From Amycolatopsis mediterranei (GTDB lineage: Bacteria; Actinomycetota; Actinomycetes; Mycobacteriales; Pseudonocardiaceae), in contig NZ_CP100416.1 of NCBI RefSeq assembly GCF_026017845.1, positions 9,930,711 to 9,994,710 of the forward strand: a DNA stretch of 64,000 bases. The letters are read 5' to 3'. The notes under the pieces are model-generated. The model saw only the letters and a list, made by a program, of their open reading frames with translations, was not told the origin of the DNA and did no database searches. Below, in pieces: positions 18,104-24,403 of this stretch (the stretch's first letter is position 1; every line of letters begins with the position of its first letter). The position numbers and the translations under genes are program-made.

Positions 18104-18170
18104 GTAGTTGCTTGTACCGCTCAACTACTTGCCTGAGCCAAGTATTCCCCGGGAAGCTTGTAGAGTGCAA
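18104..18170 (-). promoter_or_regulatory. Putative promoter and operator of the MFS gene
   Basis: On the minus strand TTGCAC (18170-18165) and AATACT (18146-18141) are separated by 18 bp and could be -35 and -10. Downstream, between promoter and gene, is an inverted repeat GTAGTTG (18104-18110) and CAACTAC (18122-18128) with an 11-bp centre, a plausible repressor site. Both are inferred from sequence only. Confidence 0.45.
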
Positions 18171-18202
18171 CCAAATATTTTGTGACGCCCGTCTCGGACA
18201 CA

Positions 18203-18238
18203 CCGAAGGCCACCTCCGGGCTCGGAGGTGGCCTTCGG
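18203..18238 (-). terminator. Hairpin terminator of glyA
   Basis: A perfect 15-bp stem (18203-18217 with 18224-18238) and 6-nt loop, 11 bp after the glyA stop. It has no T-run, as is common for high-GC actinobacteria. Confidence 0.8.
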
Positions 18239-18248
18239 CGGGCAGGCG

Positions 18249-19517
18249 TCAGGCGGAGTAGCCCGGGATCGGGAACGGCGCCAGGAACTCGCGGATCTCC
18301 GCGGCGATCGTGTCCAGCGCGGACTCGTCGGACGCGGCCGCCGCGGTGATCGTGCGGTCGATCCACGCCGCCACCTCGACCTGGTGCTCCGGCCGCAGGC
18401 CGCGGGTGGTGATCGCGGACGTGCCGAGCCGGATGCCGGACGGGTCGAACGGCTTGCGCGGGTCGAACGGCACCGTGTTGTAGTTCAGCTCGATGCCCGC
18501 GCGGTCCAGGGCCTGGGCGGCCGGCTTGCCCGCCACCCCCTTGTTCGTCAGGTCGATCAGCAGCAGGTGGTTGTCCGTGCCGCCGGACACGAGGTCGTAA
18601 CCGCAGGCGAGCAGCGCGTCGGCCAGCGCACGGGCGTTCGCGACGATCCGCTGCGCGTAGTCGCTGAACGACGGCTGCTGCGCCTCGCCGAGCGCGACCG
18701 CGATCGCCGCGGTCGTGTGGTTGTGCGGGCCGCCCTGCAGCCCCGGGAACACCGCCTTGTCGACGGCTTTCGCGTGGTCGGCGTCGGAGAGGATCATCGC
18801 GCCGCGCGGGCCGCGCAGGGTCTTGTGCGTGGTCGTCGTGATCACCTGCGCGTGCCCGACCGGCGACGGGTGCGCGCCGCCCGCGACCAGGCCGGCGATG
18901 TGCGCGATGTCGGCGACGAGCACCGCGTCCACCTCGGCGGCGATCTCGGCGAACGCCGGGAAGTCGATCGTGCGGGGGATCGCCGTCCCGCCGGCGAAGA
19001 TCAGCTTCGGCCGGTGCTGCCGGGCGAGGTCGCGCACCTGGTCGAGGTCGACGCGGCCGGTCTCCTTCGCGACGCCGTAGCGCACCGGCGTGAACCACTT
19101 GCCGGTGGCGGACACGCTCCAGCCGTGCGTGAGGTGGCCGCCGTCGGGCAGCGCCATGCCGAGCACGGTGTCGCCCGGCTGCGCGAAGGCCAGGTACACG
19201 GCCAGGTTGGCCGGAGAACCGGAGTACGGCTGGACGTTCGCGTGGTCGGCGCCGAACACGGCCTTCGCCCGCTCGATGGCGAGCTGCTCGACCTGGTCGA
19301 TGAACTGCTGGCCCTCGTAGTACCGCTTGCCCGCGTAGCCCTCGGAGTACTTGTTGGTGAGCACGGTCCCGGTGGCTTCGAGCACGGCCTGCGAGACGTA
19401 GTTCTCCGACGCGATCAGGCGGATCTTGTCGTGCTGCCGCTTGGCTTCGTCCTCGACGAGCCCGGCGATGGCGGGGTCGGCGGCGGCGAGTGCGGTCAGT
19501 TTCGGCTGGTGTGTCAT
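18249..19517 (-). CDS. glyA: Serine hydroxymethyltransferase
   Basis: Makes glycine and 5,10-methylene-THF from serine using PLP. The 422-residue protein has the PLP-lysine motif TTTTHKTLRGPRG, the N-terminal RLIASENYVS and the YSEGYAGKRYYEG loop. One stretch reads AGGTAIPRTIDF where most bacterial enzymes have AGASAYPR-IDF, so this is a slightly divergent subtype. ATG 19517 is chosen; the open frame upstream runs through a riboswitch and is not coding. The ZTP-type riboswitch in its leader links expression to purine/one-carbon status. Confidence 0.93.
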   Translation of the reverse strand: MTHQPKLTALAAADPAIAGLVEDEAKRQHDKIRLIASENYVSQAVLEATGTVLTNKYSEGYAGKRYYEGQQFIDQVEQLAIERAKAVFGADHANVQPYSGSPANLAVYLAFAQPGDTVLGMALPDGGHLTHGWSVSATGKWFTPVRYGVAKETGRVDLDQVRDLARQHRPKLIFAGGTAIPRTIDFPAFAEIAAEVDAVLVADIAHIAGLVAGGAHPSPVGHAQVITTTTHKTLRGPRGAMILSDADHAKAVDKAVFPGLQGGPHNHTTAAIAVALGEAQQPSFSDYAQRIVANARALADALLACGYDLVSGGTDNHLLLIDLTNKGVAGKPAAQALDRAGIELNYNTVPFDPRKPFDPSGIRLGTSAITTRGLRPEHQVEVAAWIDRTITAAAASDESALDTIAAEIREFLAPFPIPGYSA

Positions 19518-19539
19518 GGCGTACTCCGGCTCTGGAGTG

Positions 19540-19622
19540 GCCTTCACCCAGGCGCGCGGTGCCGGCCTCGTCGTCGCTTCCCGGTGGTGCTCCACCTCGA
19601 TGGCGCCAGTCGCTGCTGCGGG
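19540..19622 (-). promoter_or_regulatory. ZTP (pfl) riboswitch before glyA
   Basis: The minus-strand leader contains the diagnostic ZTP-aptamer parts in order: GACUGGCG (rc of 19604-19611), a GGUGG-AGCA-CCACC hairpin followed by GGGAAGC (19576-19596), a linker, and CGCCUGGG (rc of 19547-19554). This class senses the purine intermediate ZTP/ZMP and up-regulates one-carbon genes such as glyA. The first pairing (P1) is not obvious here, and A replaces one G in GGGGAGC. About 30 nt lie between the aptamer and ATG 19517, room for a translational or short terminator switch. Confidence 0.8.
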
Positions 19623-19666
19623 GAAGAGCCTAGTCCACGACGCTCGAAAGCCGGTTCACCCGACGT

Positions 19667-20092
19667 TCAGGGCACGACCACGACACCCATCGAACGGGCC
19701 GTGCCCGCGATCGTGCGCATCGCCGCTTCGACGTCCGAGGTGTTCAGGTCGGGCAGCTTCCGCTCGGCGATCCCGCGCAGCTGCTCCGTCGTGAGCTTCC
19801 CGGCGACCTCGTGCCCCGGCCGCGACGAACCCTTGTCCCCCAACGCTTTCTTGATGAGGAACGACGTCGGGGGCGTCTTGAGCCGGAGCGCGAACGAGCG
19901 GTCCTCGAACACCGAGACGACCACCGGCACGATGTCGCCGCGCTGGGCCGCCGTCGCCGCGTCGTAGGCCTTCTTGATCTCGACGAGGTTGACCCCGGTC
20001 TGCCCCAGCATCTTGCCGAGGTCGACGACCGGGGCGTTGCCCGCGGTGAGTTCCAGGGTGACCTGGTGGGTGAGTTTCTTCTTCGGAGCCAT
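19667..20092 (-). CDS. Divergent ribosomal protein uL11 paralogue
   Basis: A 141-residue protein that aligns over its whole length with ribosomal protein L11, including the C-terminal RNA-binding segment DLNTSDVEAAMRTIAGTARSMG. It is unlikely to be the housekeeping copy: it stands alone, away from any rplA/nusG/secE neighbours, and its N-terminal loop reads APVVDLGKMLGQ where standard L11 has PSPPVGPALGQ. The prolines lost there are the ones where changes give thiopeptide (thiostrepton) resistance. It is preceded by a MerR-type promoter, so it may be an inducible replacement for L11. Start ATG 20092 fits a leaderless transcript. Confidence 0.85.
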   Translation of the reverse strand: MAPKKKLTHQVTLELTAGNAPVVDLGKMLGQTGVNLVEIKKAYDAATAAQRGDIVPVVVSVFEDRSFALRLKTPPTSFLIKKALGDKGSSRPGHEVAGKLTTEQLRGIAERKLPDLNTSDVEAAMRTIAGTARSMGVVVVP

Positions 20093-20098
20093 GCCCCG

Positions 20099-20129
20099 AA
20101 GCTAGAGTCTCCAGTTGCTGGAGGGTCAA
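20099..20129 (-). promoter_or_regulatory. MerR-type promoter of the L11 paralogue
   Basis: On the minus strand TTGACC (20129-20124), a 19-bp spacer and TAGCTT (20104-20099). The spacer holds a dyad CTCCAG-caa-CTGGAG. From the -35 through the second dyad arm, 20 of 26 positions match the promoter of the MerR gene at 863-893. Predicted transcription start is at or next to ATG 20092. The -35 end overlaps the 3' end of the carbonic anhydrase gene. Confidence 0.75.
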
Positions 20130-20644
20130 ACCGGTTTCAGTCCCGCGCGGTGCCGGCGCGCCAGCTCCTGGTAGATCGCCGCGTTGTGCTCGACCCACAT
20201 CCGCGCCGAGTCGGTCAGCGGGACGAACTTCTTCGCCGGGCTGCCCATCGCGATCACCTCTTCCGGCACCTCGGTCGACGGCGTGACGGTCGCGCCGGCC
20301 GCGACCAGCGCCCGCGCGCCGATCTTCGCCTTGTCGAGCACCGTCGAGCCGTTGCCGATCAGCGCCTGCTCCCCGATCGTGCAGTCGTGCACCAGGCACT
20401 GGTGGCCCACCGTGACGTTCTTGCCGACTTCGCAGACGCCGTCGTTCACGTGGATCACCGAGTTGTCCTGGATGTTGGCGCCCTCGCGGATGACGATCCG
20501 GCCGAAGTCGGCCCGGATCACCACGCCGAACCAGACCGAGGCGTCCTTCTCGACGACGACGTCGCCGATGAGCGTGGCGGTGGGGGCGATCCAGGCGTCC
20601 GGGTGGACCTGCGGGCTGAGCCCTTCGAACGAGAACAGAGGCAT
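20126..20644 (-). CDS. Gamma-carbonic anhydrase family protein
   Basis: A 172-residue left-handed beta-helix protein made of hexapeptide repeats (e.g. VHPDAWIAPTATLIGDVVVE), with the His ligands typical of gamma-class carbonic anhydrases in NSVIHVND, VGHQC and LVHDC. It may hydrate CO2 or act as an acyltransferase-like relative; the sequence cannot separate these. The stop lies within the promoter of the downstream L11 paralogue. Confidence 0.85.
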   Translation of the reverse strand: MPLFSFEGLSPQVHPDAWIAPTATLIGDVVVEKDASVWFGVVIRADFGRIVIREGANIQDNSVIHVNDGVCEVGKNVTVGHQCLVHDCTIGEQALIGNGSTVLDKAKIGARALVAAGATVTPSTEVPEEVIAMGSPAKKFVPLTDSARMWVEHNAAIYQELARRHRAGLKPV

Positions 20645-20665
20645 GCCCGCACCCTAAACCGCGCA

Positions 20666-20699
20666 GGCCTCCTTCCCCGGCTCAGCGGGGAAGGAGGCC
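20666..20699 (-). terminator. Hairpin terminator
   Basis: A 13-bp perfect stem GGCCTCCTTCCCC / GGGGAAGGAGGCC with an 8-nt loop, between the carboxypeptidase gene and the carbonic anhydrase gene on the minus strand; its transcription source could be the carboxypeptidase gene's antisense or it may simply insulate the carbonic anhydrase promoter. Confidence 0.6.
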
Positions 20700-20720
20700 G
20701 TTCGCGAGCCGCGGTGACAT

Positions 20721-20758
20721 CCGAGGCTTCGCCTCGGGCCGGGGGCTCCGCCACCCGG
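20721..20758. repeat. REP-like double hairpin
   Basis: CCGAGGC-ttc-GCCTCGG followed at once by an imperfect hairpin of CCGGGGGC and CCACCCGG. Such paired GC hairpins recur between genes in high-GC actinobacteria; only one copy is visible here, so the repeat status is from general knowledge. Confidence 0.4.
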
Positions 20759-20782
20759 ACCCTCGGAAAGCACCAAGTGGGG

Positions 20783-22006
20783 TCAACCGGTGATCGCGGC
20801 GTTGATCAGGATGTCGACGGCCTGGTCGTTGCGCGTGGTCTGCGGCCCGATCTGGGTGTCACGCGGGTAGAAGCCCGGGCTGCTGCCCTTCGGGTACATC
20901 TCGAAGGTGAAGCTCCAGATCTTGTGCGTCGCCCACATCCAGTCGTTGACGCTGCCGTCGGTGATGTAGAGGTCGCTGGACTGCTCCGGCGTGTAGCCGT
21001 TGGTCGCGGCCATCTGCTTCCCGAGCGTCTGGAACTTCTGCGCCTCGGCCGCGGTCAGGCCCGGCGCGGTGTCGGCGTAGGTGTAGCCGAACGGCCAGAG
21101 CACCAGCTCGGAGTAGGTGTGGAAGTCGATGTGCGTCTTGATCTGCTGGACGCCGCCGACCACGCGCGAGTTCACCCAGTTCGAGACGGCCCGGGTCTCG
21201 GGCGCGGAGAACGCCGCCGTGCCGCGGTAGGTCTCGCTGGACGTCGAGCCCGACGAACCGCCGCAGCAGCCCCACTTGTAGCCCCAGTTGCGGTTGGTGT
21301 CGGTGCCGGGGCCCTGGCGGTTCTTGCGCCAGCTGTGGAACGTGCCGCCGGAGATGTCGTACTCGGAGCCGTCGGGGTTGACGCTGGGGATCACCCAGAT
21401 TTCGGTGCTGTCGACCAGCCGCTTGATCGCGGGGTCCGTGGCGTATCCGCTGGTCAGCCGCTGGACGATGTGCAGGCACATCTCCGTGGTGAGGTGCTCG
21501 CGCGCGTGCTGGTTGCAGGTGAAGAGCACCTCGGGCTCGTTCTCGTCGGTGGCGGCGTTGTCGCTGATCTTGATCAGCGAGAGGGCGCGGCCTTCGTACG
21601 AGGTGCCGGCGCTGCCCAGCTTCGCGAGCGTCGGATAGTTGGCGACGGTCTTCTGCAGCTCGGTCTGCGTCTCGGCGTACGTGTGGTAGCCGGTGTAGCC
21701 CGCCGGGAAGTCCTCGACGGTCGCGGTGCCCTGCGGCCGGTTGACCGCGCCGAGCGCCTTGACGCCGAAGCCCTCCGCGCGCAGCTGGGCCGCTTCGCCG
21801 GGGGTGGCGATGACCGTGGTCGTCGCGCCGTCGGCGTCGAGGATGTCGGCGCCGGTCCGCGCGACCTCGGTGCGCTGCTGGGCGGTGGCGGCGCCGGTCA
21901 CCTCGTACACCTGCGGTCCGCCGGGCTGGGCGGCACCGGCCGGGCCGCCGGTGGTGAGCACCAAGAGGACGGCCGCGGCCGCTGCCATGCACGTTCGTTT
22001 GCGCAT
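20783..22006 (-). CDS. Secreted M14 zinc carboxypeptidase
   Basis: A 407-residue exported protease. Residues 1-26 are a signal peptide (KR, hydrophobic core, AGAA cleavage area). A propeptide-like region of about 100 residues is followed by the M14 domain with zinc ligands in NQHAREHLTTE (HxxE) and in KTHIDFHTYSELVLWPFG, and the catalytic Glu in FTFEMYPKG. It resembles carboxypeptidase T/SG types that cleave broad C-terminal residues. ATG 22006 is chosen over GTG 22009 because AGGAGA lies 5 bp upstream. Confidence 0.9.
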   Translation of the reverse strand: MRKRTCMAAAAAVLLVLTTGGPAGAAQPGGPQVYEVTGAATAQQRTEVARTGADILDADGATTTVIATPGEAAQLRAEGFGVKALGAVNRPQGTATVEDFPAGYTGYHTYAETQTELQKTVANYPTLAKLGSAGTSYEGRALSLIKISDNAATDENEPEVLFTCNQHAREHLTTEMCLHIVQRLTSGYATDPAIKRLVDSTEIWVIPSVNPDGSEYDISGGTFHSWRKNRQGPGTDTNRNWGYKWGCCGGSSGSTSSETYRGTAAFSAPETRAVSNWVNSRVVGGVQQIKTHIDFHTYSELVLWPFGYTYADTAPGLTAAEAQKFQTLGKQMAATNGYTPEQSSDLYITDGSVNDWMWATHKIWSFTFEMYPKGSSPGFYPRDTQIGPQTTRNDQAVDILINAAITG

Positions 22007-22094
22007 CACGTCTCCTGCTCTCGGGGGTCCCTCGACCTTGGCGGGAGCCGGACGTAGTACGCAATCCGGAGCAGTACGGATCTATTGGCGGTAT

Positions 22095-22682
22095 CTACCC
22101 GTAGTTCGCGAAGCAGAGCGCCTCGATGTCGGCCCGCAGCGTGGCGAACGGCCGCGGGCGGACCCGTTGCTGGACGACCGTGCCCAGCAGGTACGACAGC
22201 AGGGCGCGGGCCCGGGCGCGCGGGTCGTCGACGTCGAGCGGGGCGAGGAGCTCGGCGAGCAGTTCCGTGAGCGAGGTGAGCATGACGTCGATGGCCTGCG
22301 GGTGCTGCGCCCGCCCGGCGGCGATCCAGTACTCGAACCAGAGGAAGGCGGCGTTCGGGTTCGCGGCGAAGACGCTCAGGTACTCCTCGAGGACGGCGAA
22401 GAGCCGCTCGCGGGGTTCGTCGTGCTTCGCGGCGACCTCGCGCAGGCCCGCGGCGAAGGCGGTGATGTGGGCGGCCATCGCCCGGTCGATGAGGACGTCG
22501 ATGTCGGCGAAGTAGTAGTGGATCGCGCTCTTGGTGAGCGGGCCGGCGTCGGCGATGGCCCGGACGGTGCACCCGGCGAGCCCGTCGCGGGCGAGGACGA
22601 CGCGGGCGGCCTCGACGATCTGTTCCTGCTTGGCCAGCTGGTTCGGCGAGAGCCGCTCGCTGCGGCCGGGGACTGCGCTCAC
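22095..22682 (-). CDS. TetR-family transcriptional regulator
   Basis: A 195-residue repressor. The N-terminal helix-turn-helix reads IVEAARVVLARDGLAGCTVRAIADAG with the recognition segment KSAIHYYFADIDVLIDRAM; the rest is the helical ligand domain. GTG 22682 is chosen. The 124-bp gap to GreA-like gene (divergent) may hold its operator. The carboxypeptidase gene follows downstream on the same strand, but nothing shows that it is a target. Confidence 0.88.
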   Translation of the reverse strand: MSAVPGRSERLSPNQLAKQEQIVEAARVVLARDGLAGCTVRAIADAGPLTKSAIHYYFADIDVLIDRAMAAHITAFAAGLREVAAKHDEPRERLFAVLEEYLSVFAANPNAAFLWFEYWIAAGRAQHPQAIDVMLTSLTELLAELLAPLDVDDPRARARALLSYLLGTVVQQRVRPRPFATLRADIEALCFANYG

Positions 22683-22806
22683 GGTGATTCTCGTTACCTT
22701 CTTCCTGGACGCCGGACCCGAAATCCTAGGGCAGACGTCCTGTGGGCGGCTTTCGGGTGAAAAACCGGATTGGCCACCCCGGTCCGCGCGGCGGACAATG
22801 CCCGGC

Positions 22807-23262
22807 ATGGTGATCTCAGGGGACAAGGGGCTCAGCCCGGCTGCGCGCAGCCAGCTGGAGAAGGAAATCGAGAACTTGCGCGCGCAACGGGCAGCCCTCG
22901 CGCCGCAACCCGGCGAGCAGGAACGCACCGGGGACGCGGCGGACCAGGCGGACGTGATCGACCGGGCGGAGGCCGCGGCCCGGCTGGACCGCCAGATCGC
23001 CGACCTGGCGGCCAAGATGGAGCACGGTGGCTACGGCAACAGCCAGCTCCCGGACGGCACGGTGGTCTCCCTGCGCTTCGCCGACGGAGACGAAGAGACG
23101 TTCCAGGTGGTGACGGTCCCGGGCGAGGACGCGGACGCGATCACCTCGGACAGCCCCCTGGGCTTGGCCCTGGTCGGCGCCAAAGCGGGCGACGAGATCA
23201 CCTACCGGACGCCCCGTGGCGACGCCAAGGCCACGGTGGTGAAGCTGACCCCGCCGAAGTAG
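22807..23262 (+). CDS. GreA/GreB-family elongation factor
   Basis: A 151-residue protein with an N-terminal antiparallel coiled coil (ARSQLEKEIENLRAQRAAL ... DVIDRAEAAARLDRQIADL) and a C-terminal FKBP-like domain (SPLGLALVGAKAGDEITY). GreA proteins stimulate transcript cleavage by stalled RNA polymerase. It is slightly shorter than classical GreA (about 160) and its coil-tip acidic pair is in ERTGDAADQADV. ATG 22807 is chosen; ATG 22798 in frame is also possible. No clear ribosome site is present, so it may be leaderless. Confidence 0.8.
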   Translation: MVISGDKGLSPAARSQLEKEIENLRAQRAALAPQPGEQERTGDAADQADVIDRAEAAARLDRQIADLAAKMEHGGYGNSQLPDGTVVSLRFADGDEETFQVVTVPGEDADAITSDSPLGLALVGAKAGDEITYRTPRGDAKATVVKLTPPK

Positions 23263-23275
23263 GTTTCAGCCGTCC

Positions 23276-23308
23276 GAAGGGCCCCTGGCGTCTGGCCGGG
23301 GGCCCTTC
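23276..23308 (+). terminator. Terminator after the GreA-like gene
   Basis: GAAGGGCCCC-TGGC / GCC-GGGGGCCCTTC hairpin with a 5-nt loop, 14 bp after the stop, followed by GTCATCC without a strong T-run. Confidence 0.75.
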
Positions 23309-23399
23309 GTCATCCCGTACGGGTGGTTTCCGAGCGCCGTCTTAAGGTGGTGACAGCACAAGGTGCGCGCGTCCGCCGAGCGCGGCTGAGCCGTCCTGC

Positions 23400-23735
23400 T
23401 TAGGCGTCTCGGCCGCGTCCGAGATCCACGGTGCCGTCCTGCACCGGATAGTGGATGACGGTCGCACCACCGGTGGCGTAGTTGGCGACGTCGGCGCTCA
23501 CCTGCCGGCCCTCCGGAGACTCCCTCGACGCGGTCATTGCCGCAGCGTCAGCGAACTCGGCTTCGAAGATCGCGAAGTACGGCGTCTGTCCCGGCATCGC
23601 TGTCACGTCGAAGCTGTAGCGCCACGCGAGCAGGCCGGGCATTTGCGCGACCAGCGGGAGGTGGTGGTTCACGTAGTAGTCGCGGAAGTGGCCGGGATCG
23701 GCGGGCTCGGAATACAGGACCACCAGCTTGTGCAT
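23400..23735 (-). CDS. EthD-family protein
   Basis: A 111-residue ferredoxin-like dimeric alpha/beta-barrel protein. The N-terminus VVLYSEPADPGHFRDYYVNHHLPL and the later PYFAIFEAEFADAAAM segment are typical of the EthD family, small proteins of unclear role found near oxidation pathways. ATG 23735 has GGAGG 5 bp upstream. It is the last chromosomal gene before the integrated element. Confidence 0.85.
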   Translation of the reverse strand: MHKLVVLYSEPADPGHFRDYYVNHHLPLVAQMPGLLAWRYSFDVTAMPGQTPYFAIFEAEFADAAAMTASRESPEGRQVSADVANYATGGATVIHYPVQDGTVDLGRGRDA

Positions 23736-23840
23736 GAGAACCTCCGGTCAGCGGCGAGCGACCATAACAGTCTCAGGCAGTCGCCATACGGGCACCACGG
23801 TATGGGCTCTTAGTCACTCACCAGACGAATCAGGCCCCAC

Positions 23841-23914
23841 CCGAGGTGTCTCGGATGGGGCCTGACCTGCGGAGCCGCCTAGGGGAATCGAACCCCTGAC
23901 CTATTCATTACGAG
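23841..23914. repeat. attL: 74-bp core repeat with 3' end of tRNA-Thr
   Basis: Identical over 74 bp to 48084-48157 and, with one mismatch, over 84 bp (23831-23914). Positions 23871-23914 are the last 44 nt of the tRNA-Thr gene, ending at the anticodon loop; the rest is the tRNA terminator hairpin. This is the displaced original 3' end left behind when the element inserted. The leftward hairpin here has one C/A mismatch (23840) that the right copy lacks. Confidence 0.92.
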
Positions 23915-24010
23915 CGGAATTCGTCACTTCTTGACCTTGGGCACAGCTCTCCGACCTGCGGATGCGCAGTCCGCCAACGTCCGTGGGCGTCCGCGTCCCT
24001 CGGTCTCGGT

Positions 24011-24038
24011 TGTCACTCACTTTGTCACCCAGCAGACG
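24011..24038. repeat. 28-bp direct repeat, left copy
   Basis: Identical to 48043-48070. It lies inside the element, 96 bp from the attL core. Each copy holds two TGTCAC words (TGTCACTCAC and TTGTCACCC). Candidate integrase or excisionase arm site. Confidence 0.8.
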
Positions 24039-24134
24039 CCGGAGATGCCTCCCCGCCGGACACCGGGCACGTCTTCGGTGCCAGGCGGACGGCTGGGCTT
24101 CTGACTGGTGCTGCGTCGGTCTGTCGGCACCGGC

Positions 24135-24143
24135 TGCTATGAT
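24135..24143 (+). promoter_or_regulatory. Extended -10 promoter
   Basis: TGCTATGAT is a textbook TGn-extended -10 (TATGAT at 24138-24143). Predicted start is near 24150, just before a 43-codon frame and 254 bp before the ParB-like gene. No good -35 is seen. Confidence 0.55.
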
Positions 24144-24155
24144 GCTCGTCACGAC

Positions 24156-24287
24156 GTGAGTATGCGTCGCGGCCAGCTGAACCCGGGCGCCGACCCGTGG
24201 GGAAGCAGCAAGTACCCGCAGCAGCTGCACCAGCAGCTCAGAGGTCAAGCAACCGCCGCGATCGGCACACTCAAGCCGCTCGGGTGA
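24156..24287 (+). CDS. Possible 43-residue peptide
   Basis: A small frame from GTG 24156 (or ATG 24162) to TGA 24287 directly after the extended -10 promoter. The product is basic at the N-terminus and rich in Gln (SSKYPQQLHQQLRGQ). There is no recognised family, and a leaderless or near-leaderless start is needed because no ribosome site is seen. It may instead be an untranslated leader of the next gene. Confidence 0.3.
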   Translation: MSMRRGQLNPGADPWGSSKYPQQLHQQLRGQATAAIGTLKPLG

Positions 24288-24403
24288 TGGCAGGCCAGAT
24301 CTGCCGGAGGCTCGGAGCGTGAGCCTGGTTCGGCGTCCGGCTCCCGCGTGAAGTACCCGCGGGAGACCCCCTCCTGCGGTGACCTGTCCCGAAGGAGCAA
24401 GAC

